From Monarcha castaneiventris obscurior (lineage: Eukaryota > Chordata > Aves > Passeriformes > Monarchidae): 64,000 bases of DNA. A program made the translations under genes and the position numbers. Shown in pieces: positions 21,201-36,115 of the stretch. The notes under the pieces were generated by a model. It was not told where the DNA came from. It was given only the letters and a program-made list of their open reading frames with translations, and made no database searches. The DNA lies in NCBI GenBank assembly GCA_026261815.1, contig JAMPIT010000437.1, positions 3,782,001 to 3,846,000 of the forward strand. The letters are read 5' to 3'. How positions within the stretch are numbered: the stretch's first letter is position 1; each line of letters starts with the position of its first letter.

Positions 21201-24200
21201 GCCATAAATGAAAGCTCCTCCTACAGAAACAGTTTTGGGGAGTGTACGTCAAACCCTGCCTTTGACTTTTGTGGCAGAAATGTGAAACGGAGTTCATGAT
21301 GTCAAGTCTTGTTGCTAGGAGTCCCCCAGCAATCATGCAAGTGCTGAGCATAAGATGGATCATGATCCCCACCAGGCAGAGGGGGAGAGACTGCCCCAAC
21401 CTCTCCACTGTGTGCTCTAAACCTCACTAAGTGGCTGCAAAAAGCAGCAGGGAATGGGCTTGTGCTCGGGATAAAGTTGCAGTTTTTTTGGGTCCATAGA
21501 AGCAAAACGAGGCAGTGTGTGAAGAACAGATGTCTTTCCACCAGGAAAGATTTCTGAAGCTGCATGATCTGTCTTGCTGAGAATCCAGTATAGTAAATAC
21601 AGTACTAAAGATAATTTTCTTCTTATTGCTTCCCTGTGCTGGAATCCTCACAGGGGACAAAGCAGGAGATCCACTGGGTTAAGGAGCTGTTGTGGGATGT
21701 TTTGGCTGAGGAAGGTGGTCATCTTTGGGGGCTTTTCAAGGAGTCATAGTGAGATCAGGGTGGTCACATATTCCCCAGGGAAGCGCCAACAGCTCCTCAA
21801 CATACCACTGACATGAGAGCATTGGCTACCTTGGGGCTGAACTGGTGGCCAGAAGTGTTGATCAAGCCCAGGCAGAGCACCATTTCCACACAAGATTCCT
21901 GTCACTCCGGGGGTCAGACAGGACACTCAGACCAGACCTGGGCTGCTCCAGGGCTGTAGATGGAGGAGCTGCTCCAGCTCTGGACAAAAGTCAGTCCTGG
22001 ATCCTCCCACTGCCTTCAGCTCCAGGACCAGAGGGCTGGAGCACAGTACTTTAGTGCTGTATTTGTGAGCCCTCCAGAAATAAATGGGAGCTAGAAGCTG
22101 TCCTGCCAGGCACTGAGAACAGAAGCTCGAGCCAGTTGTGTGTTGCACGAAGGATGTCTGTCAGCTTGGGTGATGAAGAAGGAATATCTGTCATGATATG
22201 AATGAGCACAATTTTCCCTAGAGCTTGTGGTACATTTAACAGTGCTATAAAAGATGAAAATGGGAGTTATGAGTGCTCATTAGCACTTCAGAATTACTTT
22301 ATTATTTAATTGTCTAAATTAATCCATGAATTTTGTCTCAAACAGAAAACACTAGGTTTAGATCGAGGTTGCTGTGGACCAGGAAATACTTCTACAGAAA
22401 GAAGAAACTGAATTGGTTTGAATGATTTATAAAATGTGAGGGTTTCATTCCAAAATATCATTTATATGCCCAGAAATCTACGCAGCAAATCTAATCCAGC
22501 AAAGGAAAATGAACATTCTCAATCCATGAATAAAGATGGGAAGTAATTCTGCAGTGGATTCAGCCTGTGCCTGCCCATGTATGACAAGTAACTGATCTGA
22601 AGCCTTTTTACACATCTGTTAGGTTTGTATTTACCCTGAGTTTAAGAGACAAAATGTGGGGACAAAGAACATGATGATAACCTTGAAGAGAGCAATAATA
22701 ATGATAGCTACTCCCCACACTGAGTAAAGCACATCCTTCCTTCCTTAATGCATCCACTGATGAAAAAGAGGGAGGAAGGTCAATGCCAAAGCCAAGGACT
22801 GACCAAAAACCCCAAAACTCCAGTAAATCCTGTTCCTTCTGATAGAGTGCACCTCCACCAGTTTAAGGGGTACAAAAAGAATAAGGTATAAATGGGGTTT
22901 ACATGAATAGGATATAACAAAAACCTTGACCTGATTTCCAACCAGCCACAGAGTTTGGTGACCATGGATGAGGTTGTTCCAGGTGATTCATTGCAACTCC
23001 AGTCAGTAGCCAAGTGTCCAGCAGACACATCTGAAGTGCAGTGACCTTGGCTTGTGTGAGTGAGGCCAGTAGTAAAAGCAAATGGAACTTAAAATGAAAG
23101 GTGTATATTTTTAGAAGAATTTGTAGTGTTTGGACTCCAGCTTTAGATGGCTCAAGAGTATTTTGTAAGCCAAAAATCTGTTCTTCGGTTCTGGTTTGTT
23201 GATTAAATATACTTGTTACCAAGAACTTCAAGCAGGAAAAGATTTAAAAAAGACTTCAACTAAGATTTTATCAGCTTCAGCTGCAGCACTGAACAACTAA
23301 AACATAATAGGTCTTCAGATCTCAAGTTATTTCCACTGACTGCTGTATAATCAGCATGTTAAATCTGGGCACCTCTTCAGGCACAGTTATTTGTGTGATA
23401 TATACAGATCGATACCTATTGATTTTATAATTTTGATTCATCTCTATGCAGTGATTCAGTTTCACATCATCTTATTTATCAAGCTTTTCTCCATACCTTT
23501 GCTTCCAAGCTTCCTGACACTTGCAGGCCACTTGAGGAGGGTCCCACCACAACCACCCCTTTTGCCCCTGCATCCAGTGTTGGTGGGCATGCACTTGGTC
23601 ACATTCCAAGGAATTTTGTACACAAAGAGCTGCCACAGGGTACCCAGGGTTGTTGATACATGAGGATAAAGGTAATAAACCTCCTTTTCCTAATGCCATG
23701 GCCTCACTGGCCCAGTTGGATGTGGAGCCAGTCCCCAACTTTCCCTGGAGGCTTTGCCACCCTAAGGGATTGAATGCAGATGCCTGTTTCTTACCCAGTG
23801 ACCCTACCTTCAAACTTCCCTCTGTGCTGGCTTATGAAGGCATGAAGGGGACAGAACTTCGCACAGAATATTAAAATTAGTTCTCTTTAACCCTGGAGCC
23901 TTTTTGGACCCATGCTGGTACCTAAAGCCCCTCCCCTCTACGGCTGCTTTCAGGGACACAGCAGCAGATTGAGCAGAGGAGCTGGCACAAAAAGCCCAAT
24001 GGTGACTGATTAACAGCGACCCGCTCGACACACTGGAGGGAACCAACCCCATTGCTGCCACTGACAGGGCGTCAGGGAAATCCTGTTAACCTCACTGCAT
24101 TGCATATATGCAAATGACAGCAGATTAACGAGCGTCAGCACCGCCGCCGTTCCCACTGCGCTCACACCAGTTTGCATCACAACAAATTAAGTCTGGACAC

Positions 24201-25500
24201 ATGAAATGCCCCAAATAGACTAAATCATGATTTAGCAACTCAGGTCTGCCCAAACTCCAGCTCAATGGGGCAACCCAGGTCTCCAGTGGTGTGCCTGCTG
24301 CTGGCAGCCCTTTTGCAGCACCATGGTGGCTGGCGGTGACAGGATGTGGGGCAAATGCGGTTAAAAACCACTTGCTGAAATTCATGTGGTGAATGAATTT
24401 AAGGCAAACAGGAAAAACTTCTTTATGTTGAAAATGCCCAACAAAAAGAACTGAGCTCTGTTCCTATGCAATGATTTCCAAATGTTTTTGTAGAAGGTGC
24501 TGAAGGGAGTTGGGATGTACTGCATCCGTGAAATGGGAGTTATTAGGGTGGATGCCTTTGGAAGGGAAACAAAAAGGATTGATGAAGACTAAACATTTCA
24601 GGGGGGCTCACACACTCCAGCAAGATAGAAGCATGGGCTAATTACAAAATAGGACCTATCACCACGCAAAAATAAATGACTTCATAAATAGCTTTAGATA
24701 TCATGTTAAAAGCACCTTTGGGAACAAAAAGATGCTATGCTAAAAACAGGAGATCTAAAGAGCTGTTATTACACATCCATTACATTTTCTGAGCTGTCGC
24801 ATTTACTTTTTGAAGTTCTGTACACATGATACAGCAAGGCAAAACATTTTATGTACCGTAAGAAATTTGAAACAATGTTTAATGTTCAGAAGATAAAGTT
24901 AACAAAACTACACTTCAGTGGCTTTTTTATTTCTCTACTTTACGACCGTTCAAGAAATTAAGAGTAAAAGGAAACAAGAAGGAAGGATAAGCAACCATAC
25001 GCTCCTGCTTGCTTTTTTCTGCATTGCTGATCAGAGCCCAAGGCAGAAATCATAATAAAAAATGTCTTCTTTTTAATGTCTAAATAGGAGCTGTTGAAAC
25101 ACTGATGGTAGGAAGTGTTTCAGGATGGAAAGCATTTGTTCCTCTTGCAGCTATCAACAGTCATATGTTACATGATTTTCTGATTTTTTTTCCCTGAAAT
25201 TACAGAAGCCCATCACATCTTCATGACCATTTGGAACAGTTTGTCTGCCGTTTCTGCTTTTTCTAAAACCAAAACCAGCTACAATGATGACTTGCAAGAA
25301 TGATTTCTACTAGCACCAGGCAATTCAGATTATTGACATTTTCTCCGTTCCTTCTAAATATCCTTGGTTACGTCTTGATGACATCAATAGCGATAAGTAC
25401 TGAATTTATTGGGCAGTGATCCCCCCACAAACTTTCATCCTGCTGGATGCTAAAATGCTCCTAATGCAGCTGCTGTGATCATTGATGTTATAGCACAAAC
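15241..25500 (-). other. MECOM: MDS1-EVI1 long intron, first block: no gene seen
   Basis: This block lies upstream of the EVI1 promoter and, by locus structure, inside the long intron joining MDS1 exon 2 to EVI1 exon 2. I find no exon with splice sites and a recognisable protein segment. 15250-15640 is non-repetitive, fairly balanced in composition and free of decay-like low complexity, so it is a candidate conserved non-coding segment, though that cannot be tested here. Segments around 21560-22150 and 22780-23230 could be degraded interspersed repeats but match nothing I recognise. Short A and T runs occur near 16725, 20350, 20440 and 20600. Confidence 0.6.
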
Positions 25501-28500
25501 ACACACACAAAATCCACTTTCTAACCCAAGCACCCACTTCAAATTCAAGTTGCTCATTTTGCTTGGAAGGAGAAGGCAACCAGAAATACAAAAAAAAAAG
25601 AGTCAATGTGATGGGAGATTGATGTGAGTTTTAGAGCACGGTGTAGTTCACTAATTTATTGGCCTAATGAAGAAAAAATTGACATCTGAGTGGCATGAGC
25701 TACACCAAACACAGCATCCTGCCAAACATACATTAGATGGAAACAGGTGCTTAGTTTAAACTGTCAAAATCTTCCACAGGAGAACATCTATGCTACTTGT
25801 TAATAGAGGGTCTGGTAGAAAGGGAGGGATTATTTCTAGTGGTTTCAGGAGGAAGATGCAAGGGAAATAGCATGTTTCATAAATGTATTTCACAACATAT
25901 CTTGACTGAATCATCACTGAACTTTTGAAAAATCCATTAGCTTAAAGACTACATTCAAGTATATTTTGAACGTTTCTTACCATGTTTTTATGACATCTGT
26001 TATTTCTCTCAATGACAGACTTTTCTTTCTTTAAACTATTTTAAAGGGTCTTCTATTACAACCCTGCAGATTTACCCTCTGTAATTCAGAGGTAAGTCTA
26101 AGCAAATCAGAGGGGATTTTAGGGGCTAGACTTTGTACCTGCAATCCAAGTTCTTGTGGTCAAATTCGTTCCTCATATAACATTAGGATATAGCATTTTG
26201 GTGCTTTTTCACTAGGGAAGAATTTGCACTTGGATGGATTTATTCCTGGCATGAATTTCAATGTTCAAATACAACTACTTAGAATGACACCCCTTGACTA
26301 AAATCAAATGTATGGGGAAAGGAGATAGTTGAGTGACTCTGGAGTAGCCTGTTGGTGTTTTGAAGGATGGTGGATGTAGGAGACATCTACTGCATCTCTG
26401 TAGCTGATATTATGGCTTTCTAATTATGGTAAAGGGTACAATAAGCTGGGAGATGCATATAGCAGGGCAGCAAGATGCAGCTCCCCTCCCCTGTGTTTAA
26501 GACCAAGTGTGTGATGGCAAAAAACAGACAAAGAAACCTGCTTCTTCAGGAGCTAATTCATGATCCTCAGCCATCTTCCACTCATTTCATTGGAAAAAAA
26601 TATTCCAAACACTTCTAACAGTAAACTCTATAGAGAAATCATGTCACTCATGACTGAACGAGCAAACAGCCCAGGGATGGAACAGGGAAGTGGGAGAAAC
26701 ACATCCCACCAGGAACTCCTTGGTCGTGTCACGGTGTTGGTGATTGCACTGGCACTTTGGGTGAGCATGGAGTTAATGTATGAGCCTTTCAGAAAAGATC
26801 TTTAATGACCCACCAGTCCTCTGAGACTTCCCAAATCTGAAAGGACAACTCTGTGCATGTAACCATTACATGGGTTCAACACCGACCTGGGGAAAGTGTC
26901 ACCTCCTGAATCATAGGAGATGCTTCCAGTAACATCAGTGTTTTCCATGGAGGTCCCCCAGCCAAACCTGCCTTGTCCCAGCCCTGCTTGGAAGGTCTTC
27001 CAGGGCTGTAGCACAAGGTGGTATGGCCGAAGACCAAGTCAAGGCATTATTTTATTTTGTTTTGGTTAGCAGAGTTGATATTTGGTCAAAGGCTCCTAGC
27101 TGTGAAAGGATGAGGAGCTGCCAATTTCTAAGCTAAATGTTGTACATTCATATCCTGCTACCACTAACTCCATTATGATTAGTCAGGAGTGAACTCAGAA
27201 GGTTCAGAAATAACGTTTGGATAAACATCCCTGAATTTTGGATGCTTATCTGAGCCTGACCCAAACCCCCTGAGTATGCAGAACTGAGCTGGAAATCTGG
27301 CAAGAATGTTAATTTCCACACTTTTCATTTCTCTCTTGAAGGCTATATTTGCAGTTTAAGATATTTCCTTTAATTGGAATTAGCATAATACATTATTTCC
27401 CTATGGTGAGAACAGCTTTTCTGTAGTTACTCTGCCTGTTTGGATTTTGTCCAAGGAAGTACAAAAGGGGATGAATGTGAACATGAAAATCCAAAGTAAA
27501 TACGTGAACCAAACTCTTTAAACCCCACAAATGGGTAGATTCTGTTTAAGGCTTCCTCCAAAATAAATGATTTAGTCCAACCCTAAAATGATGCTCTTCC
27601 TTTTTAATGGTGCCTCTGTATTGGTGCCAGTCATACCTGTCACATGCATTTGTTAAGAATTAATGATTAATAATAATTCATGCTTGGGAAGTTTTCTGCC
27701 CCTTCCTTTCTGGTGTATATCACTGCTTCAGATAGCATCTGATTTGTTTAATTCCATTAATTATCAACACCTACAAAAATATTGTGCCGGATATGGTTAG
27801 TCTTTGGGGAGCTTGGAGTTACACTCAATAAGTGTTTGACCTTGCAAAATTTGTGAGTTTTAAGATTCCAACTCCGTGCATACACTAAATTCTGTGACAT
27901 TTTTCTGTGCAAATGTAGTATTTGAGCAACCAATGGAGCCTTCAGATGAGAGGAACTTCACGTCCAGGTTGCACAGGGAGGCCCAGACTGCTGTTGAGAA
28001 GACCCAGCCTATGCAGGTGTGAATCCAGCTGTTAGACCTGACCTTGCTGCAGACCTTGGGGTGAAGACTCTAAAACAAAAACCTTGCAAATACCCAAAGT
28101 GAGGTTCTTTTCAAATTAACCTCTTTGCAAATCAGCTGGTGATACGAGGTGCGTTTGGAAGGACACGAGTGACCTCAGACCCTTTCCGAAGCGGGGCTGG
28201 GAAGGTCGTGTCAGCACCCAGCTGCTCACCCTTCCTCCTGCCACTCTTCCCAAGCAGAACTAATTACAGCAGCAGCATGTGCATGTGGAGGGATAAGCAC
28301 AGCACATGGATACATCCACACACATCCACAGATCCGAATGTTTACCCACATTTAATAACGAGCAAAACAAATAAAAATGAGTATTGACATGAATGCCTGT
28401 TACCCAACGCTCCCAGGGAAGAAAAGCAAGGCCAAGTGCTATTCCATAAGCAGTACTCAAAAATATTCCCCTCCAAAGCTCAAATCCAGAACACGGCATC

Positions 28501-31500
28501 GAGACCAGCTTGAGCACCAAAACAGAAACTCAGCCTGGTGTTTCCCAGCTCCCTGCCCCTTATCAGGGAGATCTGGGCAAGCTGCCGGGCAGTGACCGAG
28601 GGCTGTGCCGCTCCTCCCTGCCAGCCGCGACGGGGCTGCTTGGGAAAGGAGAAAATGTCATCCAGCCTGAACACAAAGGGCAAGATGGTATCTCACTGCT
28701 GCTGTGGTGAAGTCATGTACTAGGAAAAATATATTTAGCTGTTCCTGGGCAGTCCCCAGGAGGCTGCAGAGCTGGTCTGATACCGGCCTTGTTCACCTGC
28801 CCCAAAGCACCGTGTGAGACATTCATGGCTGTGGCACAAAGAGGCTCAGAATGATGATTGGCCTCCCTGCCAGTAACCCCCGGGAGCACTGTGGGAAGGG
28901 GGAATGACAATGCTTGCACAGCTGGGGACGTGCCAATATTGAAGAAGCTTGATCAAAGACAACAACCAGGATCATACAGAGAGATCTGTCACCAGAAACA
29001 TGCCCAAAGTGAAGAGCAGAGACATTAAATATTCCTATCATGAAATCTTGACTCCACCGAGGGCAATAGAAGAGCTATGATTGCCTTTTGGACAGAGAGG
29101 GCAACAATTCAAGTGTTTGTTTAGCCGTCAGAGAAGGAACATTACTTGGTGTACAGCCCACACTGCTTTGTGATAAACATGTTATAAAACAGATATTTGC
29201 TCAGAACTCCCGCTGCATACAATGGGAAAGTCACAGGGAAAGGTGGGGTTGGAAAATGGGTTTATAAAATTATAAAAATGTCATGGAAGAGCTCAGGCTG
29301 AAGGACGGTGGCAGATCTGTTGTCCTGGCTCAGCATCCTGAATTTTGTTGTTTCTTCTGCTGTTTCTTCTGTCATGTTACCATAATTTTACAGTTGAACT
29401 CATCAGCTGGCATTTGCCAAAGTCACCCTATTTAGCAGTGCTGTAAAACAAACAACCCAGAAGAATTTGTCTCTGCAGCCACGTACTTTATAAGGCACAA
29501 GTCTGAATAAATATGTAACTGTTCACACCCTTTCAGAAGTGCTGGAACAGGAACACACTGAACCCAGAGCACTGATTTATATCTAAAGCAGCATTGACTC
29601 CAAAGTAAGAGTGAAAATGTAGGTTAGATGGATAGTAGGTGCTACAAAGAGTTATTGCTCTCTTGTTTTACACCTTAGAGAGCTGTGCAGGGTGGGCAAG
29701 AGCCCAAGACAAGATAGAAAACAGCCAGCTTGAATGCATGGACTGGAAACAAAGGACAGTCACAGCTTATCCTACCTATTGAAAATACCATTCAAAATCA
29801 TAATGTGCACTATAAATCAAGATGAAAGGTGGGAGGGTTGTCTCTCAGAAGCTTCTCTCTACTTTCCTGGTAAGGCATGGAGCCCTTCCAAAAATACACC
29901 AGCTCTGCGTGCGATGCCTGAACGGCTACGTGGAACTGCACGGCCACTTGCAATGCATGAATTCAATCAGCTGAAAGGACTCACTGAATTTAATTGTGTT
30001 AATCAAAAGAAAGTTATGCATCCTCACTGACCACAGGGGGAAAGTTGGCAAATGGTTTGAGATCCTGTCTTCTGGATTTCTCCTGCACAGGGTGGGAGAG
30101 CAGAGAGGATTATTCCTGGGCAGGCCTCTTGGGCCCAGCAAGCTGAATCTTAATAAATGAGCAAGCATACAGGCTATCTGTGTAATTTTTGTATACACAC
30201 TGTGATTTACTTCGTGAAATTCACATGACAAATAATAATTAGCCATTGCACTATAAACCCTCATTTCCCAATGCTCAGTACCAAACTGAAGTAGCCACGT
30301 GTTTAAATGACTTTGCCTCTATTCTTAATGTCAAAATGTTAAAAAAAGAGTTAATTTGAGAAGGGAATTATTACGGTCAGGTTGCGTGAGATTCGCTCTG
30401 ATGTACTCTAAATGATGTGTTAAATGATGATTTCCAACACAGCCTGTAGCAGAGAGTTTGTTTGGAATGACATTTGTTGTGGCACCAGTGGCCACTACGA
30501 AGATGAATTTATATATACACTTAGAGCACCTGCCTGCAGAGGTGTCGCAGAGAAGTTCTGCATGAGCAGATGACAACAGATATCTTGCAAGTGCTCACAA
30601 ACTGAATTTTTGCTCCAAAATAGCAATGAAATGTTGTCGAGATGACTTTCTCCACTTCTTTCATGAAATGCATGCAACCACACTCTCAGCTGCTGTTATG
30701 AAGAATTACATGGTGATTTCTTCAGCAAATAACCCTCCTTTAGCAAACCAGCCACACTGCTGTGGTTTCTTGCAACCTGTTTAAATTTTAGTCGTGCAGG
30801 TTTTGCAGAACTGCTTCTCTTGACTATGATTGTGAACAGTGACATTTATAAATTAATATAATGTTTGAAATTCTATTCAGATGTATTTAGGCACCAGCAT
30901 CTACACAAACAAAGCTCTGATGCTCTGAGATTAGAAGAATGCTGATAGAAAGATAACCTACACAAAGGCTGAGTAAGGATCAATGATGGTTTTTCCCACT
31001 TCCAGCTCTGTTAAGGAACCCTTCCCAGTGAAGTCACTTCTTTACCCTGCAAACATTGAGCTCCGGTTTTACAGCTCTGTGATTTTAGATAAATACAACA
31101 GTGTCCATGTCAGGAGATGGATGCCACCTCCCCTGAGGACAGTGATCACAGTCTGAGCTCCTCTGATGGGAATCCCTTTGTTGTTTGGCCACCAGGTCTC
31201 AGTATCAGGTCCTTTGTTTTTCACAGGGATTTCTTCTTCTCTGGGCTACTATATGGAGTGAATAACATCTCATCCACTCAGGTGTGAGAGGCTTTCTGTA
31301 TTTGTAGCACATTTCTTCCTTACCTGCAGACTTGCCACCCACTGAGAACAACCTGGGACCTGCTCAGGTTCTTTGAGAGGTCCTCAGGATCCTGCTTCTC
31401 AGAGCAAGAGAAGCGCGGGGAACTCTCCTGGCTTCTCCATGGGGCCAGCTCATTGCTTATCTCAAATCCGGAGAAGCCATTTTAGGAAGATAATCTGGCA

Positions 31501-34500
31501 GGAAACTATTGACTTTCTTAAGGTTTGGGTTTTGAGAGTTCTTCTGTCCAATTTGACTTTTCCTGTGGTGGGGTAAGCAGCTGTGAAAGGATGAGCTGCA
31601 CCCGGGGAGCAGGAGGGGAACATGGCAGCACCTTCCCTTATGGACCCATCCACACCCCATCTCTTTGGCCATTCTGCAAAAGTCCTGGCCTGCCACCTCC
31701 TTGTCCTGCTCCAGATGCCTTTCTATTCCTGATCACAGGAATTTCAGCCCTCATGGCTCCAAATCTCACTTGGCCTGTTGCAAACTGCTTTTTCAGGTGA
31801 GTGATAGAAGGGGCCGAGTCTCTCAATGGACATGGTCCTGGCAGTGCCCCCGAATCAGATCCAACCTCTGCCGAAGAGCAGCTCATCTGCCTTGCTTTCC
31901 CTTCCCTCTCACGCATCCCAAACACGCCACCCTCATGCCTAAATAGTCTGTGGATCTTTCCAGCTTGTTACAGTGACCAGAACCCATCAGGATGCTTTCC
32001 AGCAAACTCTTCCCCAGTTTCTAAGGCCTGAGAAGATGCATTGAGCAAGAAAAGAACGTTTTGCTTTTGTGCTAAGACAGCCCTCCTAAAACACCAACGG
32101 TGGCTGCCAGTCCCTGGTGATTCCCATGGGATTTGTATGTTTGTAGGGCAAGGGAAGCTTCCACCAGTGCAAAACACCAAGTGGTTTCCCAAACACTCAG
32201 CAGTGGACTTTATGCTAAAACCAGTTGTGTCTGAAATGCCTGCTGGGTTAAGCTCATATACACAGCCAAAAAGCGAGTCTAACTTCCCAAGTGCTGTCTT
32301 TGCTTTCAGATGCTTTTTTCTTTACTGGTTTTCCACTGTCTGGCATTTACAATATACCCGCAGAGGTGGAAAGGCTTATAGTTACCGCTCTTTCCTATCA
32401 AAGCTTTAAACTTAAGGCGCAGTGCTGTTTCCATTTGGAAATTTTTTTGCACAAGCCATTTACAAGGCCTTTACAAGTCATGGTATGCCAAGACCTCTCC
32501 AGTTTCTGCGATTTACTGCAAAGGAGTCTGGCTGGTACGAAGAAGGCTCCACCATTCCACCATCCCACTCAAACCCCAGCTGGAGGACACAGTCACTGCT
32601 ACCTACAGACAATAAAGCTGCAGGTAGAGAGAAGGAAAGACTGGGAGGCAGTGGAGGTAGGAACCAGTTTTTTAAGCTCCAGAAGACTTTTTCCCAGGAT
32701 ACACAGTCTGGCTTCTGACAATTTTTTCAGTTTGGATGGGATTGATGGCAGAATGAATCAGTATACTCATTAAGTCCTAAAACATCTGAAAATATCCATA
32801 AATATATCTATTTATCTGTTAATAATGGTGTAAAGCTCTTCAAACCTTGGTACAATTTATTTCTTAGCTTGCTACCACCCTCACTGCTACTGTTTTCATC
32901 ATCTGGGGTGGGACACATAAATGACCTTCTACTATAGCCCTGGTCAGCAGAGGTTTGGTGCCAACTTTGCAGCAAGAAATCATCATCTAATGGCCTCAAG
33001 TATGGCTGAAAGCCAGAATTTGCTGCCATTTACTGTTGGCCTGACATGGTTTCTTCTTCTGTGAGCATCACACGCTGCCAAGCAGAGGCAGCACCAAGCA
33101 CACAGGAGCTTTTTGGGAAACTGGAGAGGATTCGGGTACTTGGTCCAGCTGGCTCTTTGGAAATTAAAGAATTAATACCACTTGGAAAGAAATTAAAGTA
33201 AAATCATGCCATAACAAGGACAATTGAAGAGGAATAAGAGGTGGGAGGGCATTAGGAGCAGCAGGAGAAAGGCCAAGGAGGGCCCCTGGAGAGAGCAAAC
33301 AGGGCTTTCCCGGGGCTGGGCTGGGCTCAGGACCACTTCTGGCTGCACTTGATGGCTTCACAAACACCCAGCACAATACGAGTGTAATATAAGCCTCGAC
33401 TCCTCGAGATTAGCCATGGCTGGGAAATAATGTTATCGCTCCCCATTATACTTCAGGAGCCCTTCAGAAAAAGTCCCCAAAATTCCCACGAGCTTTAAAT
33501 GAAGGTGAGATTTTCCCCTGGTGCCCATCCTCCTTTCCTAGGAGATCTTGTGTTCTGCATGTATCACATTTTCTTAGTCCTTGCCCAACCATGCATGAGT
33601 TCAGCCCTTTGCACAGCAGTTTCACCCTCTATGAAGATGCTGCTTCTCTTTTACCATCTTTCACTCTCTCCTCTGCTAAAATTAGGAATCTAGGATTTTC
33701 CTTCTGGGTCAAAACCCAATCTCCTTCCTCACAGGGGCTCAGTTTAACTACACATCACCGTGCCAGATGGTGACTGTTAGTACCACCCAGTTTCATTAGT
33801 TATCAAGGGCTAAAGTTGCACTTCGAACATTCATCAATCAGTAGGAAAAAATACGCATCGAATTAAAACTCCCAGCAAACTCCAACACCTTAGGGCTTTT
33901 TCCTTTTACAAGCAACATTTTCTTCCACTGAAAACAGAACTACTTGTGCAGGTGGTTTTTAAACACAAACAGCTGCTCCATGGAAATGCAGTTGGGGAAA
34001 ATTATTCAGAAAAAAAAGGCAAAGACGAAGCCATGGGTGTGGAGCAAGAATCCATACTGCCCCAATTCCCAGGGAAATATAGGAAGGAAAGAGAAACCTA
34101 AGATATAAACAGTAAGTGGAATTTCCATTGCACTGGTCCCAATAAACACACTGGTTTTAGGGGAAGGAAAGTGGGATCAAGGGACCGGAGTGAGGCAGTA
34201 GGTGTTGCGAGGGAAAACGTGGTGGAGAGTTACGGCTCGTAAAAATCCGCTTCATCTTTCAGTGTCAGAACAATGCCCGGGTGTATGGTGGGCTGTGTTA
34301 TCAGCCAGGGAAGCAGAGCAAGGCTGGGATAAACAGCACCAGACAGCCAGGGGTTTGTGGTCACGATTTGCTTCTGCCTTCCCAGATAGTTCCTCTTTTC
34401 TTTCTGCTTCATTTCTGTTGTTCTGTTCATCTTTTAAAAGGTCCTGTAGGAGGTAACTGTTTTTAGCATAGCTGTCATAATTTTAATTACCAATACAATG

Positions 34501-35990
34501 TTTTTGGCTATATGGAATTTTTAAAAAGCCTCTGTAGTTGTATTGTGACCAGAGCTGCCAAGACCACAAATATTGCTGCTCTTTCCTTATTCCACTGCTT
34601 TGCTCTTTAATGTCTCTGAACTCCTCTATCACCTCATTCTCCTATGCATCCCCTCAAGAAAAAACTCCACTTTCAGAGCACTTTGGTGTGTGCCATGCCC
34701 AAGAAGGGACACAATGTCAACTCCCCTTCCAATTAAAGACTGCAGAGGCAACCCTTGAAATGCTGCATTTTTCCCAGTCCTGCCCTCTAGAAGGAGGAGG
34801 ATTTCCCTGCAAGCACTCCTAAAGCTATTTCACCAGTTTCCTCCCAACTCTCCTTCAGATTCCTCTTTAAATTCATAAGGATTAATCTCCTGGTATGCTA
34901 CAGCTGCTGTCAAGATGACAAGTCTTGGTTACCTCCTCTCTTACATGCATCCATTAATGTTCTTTTGGACTGAAAGATCCCAAGGCAAAAACCATCTCTG
35001 TGCCCTTTATTCCCCATCTAGGTCTCCTGGCTTTTTCTGTCCTTGTGGTTAAGCCCCAAAAATGTTTGTGTAAAGACTGAAAAAAAATAATTCCTTAAAT
35101 TCTGTACACATAGGAGAGTAATGAACTCAAGTAATACGAGCAAGCCCAGTGCCACCTTCCTACCTGAGCAAGTGTAATGCCATTGCAATAAGAATCCCAT
35201 TACTTTTCCTGGTGCTGAGATTGTATAAAATACTTCATGCACAGACATGAAGATGGAGTCTCCACCTTGGGGTCTGCATTCCAGGAAAATCACATGAGCA
35301 GAGAAGAGGTGCAATGAAAGTCAATCTGATGCTGCTGAAGGCACACATGTAACTTGTTAGTTCCACCATTATTTGTCCCTTTCTCTATACTCTATTGTGT
35401 TAATGTTCTTTGGAGGCAAGGACTTTGCAACAGGATAAGCTCTTTTATGAAACTGAATCAGACCAGTAGTATCCCAGACTGGGAGAGTCCAAGTGCCAGA
35501 TAGCCCTGGAAGTTGTGCAAGGCTTGCAGCAGACAAATCAGTAGCAAAACCTTAACCATTCAGGAGGAGCACAGAATAATCAACTGGAATATTAACATGC
35601 TGGTAAAATGATTAAAGTTTGGCGTTACACATATTTTCAAATGCACTGACACTTCATTCTCATAAAGACCAGCTCAGTTATGTTTGATTTGTATTCATAT
35701 CCTATAATGTGAATATATTTGCTCAAAATTGCTCTGTAGTAAATCACCATCACAGAAATAAGCTTATATTTATTCTTAGCATTCATGAATTGCATGGTGT
35801 TGGACCACCATATATTTAACACCTCCGAAGAAATCCAACCGCAACTTTTGAAAGCAACACCTTTATATATCACTATGGACATTGTTTCCTTAACAGTTAA
35901 TCACACACTCTCCAATCACACGGTTTTTACCTTAAGAGAGAAAAATGAATGACTCTATACCTTGAAATGCAAAGCCCTCTACTTGACCTT
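25501..35990 (-). other. MECOM: MDS1-EVI1 long intron, second block: no gene seen
   Basis: This is AT-rich intronic DNA without recognisable exons, RNA genes or intact repeats. A short (AC)n lies near 25500. A degenerate CATCCACA-type repeat lies near 28300-28335. A sequence at about 27570 resembles a few bases of a CR1 tail but is too short to call. 28140-28660 and 31370-31900 are more GC-rich than their surroundings and hold short chance open frames on both strands. Confidence 0.6.
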
Positions 35991-36004
35991 TCAATGTGAA
36001 AAAC

Positions 36005-36115
36005 CCCATTGGGCCAGGTCCTGAGGGTGCTGAGCACTCTCGCCCGTGCACTGAGCACCCTTGGCTTCCACTGAAGCCAACAGAAGTTGAAGGCATTCAA
36101 CAACTTGCTGGATCA
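36005..36115. mobile_element. Old palindromic repeat remnant (MITE-like)
   Basis: The segment contains nested stems. GGGTGCT (36025-36031) pairs with AGCACCC (36054-36060). TTGGCTTC (36061-36068) pairs with GAAGCCAA (36073-36080) across 4 bases. GTTGAA (36086-36091) pairs with TTCAAC (36096-36101). The wording, with GGTGCTGAGCAC blocks around a CCACTGAAG core, resembles a palindromic repeat common in turtle, crocodile and bird DNA as I remember it. The family name is not certain. Confidence 0.5.

Noticed and set aside
21560..22150. Possible LTR or other interspersed repeat
   Set aside because: Composition looks repeat-like, but I found no terminal repeats, target duplication or known family words.
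27565..27605. Possible CR1 tail (AGTCCAACCCT-like words)
   Set aside because: Only about ten bases fit and neither the octamer tail nor the neighbouring CR1 blocks are present.
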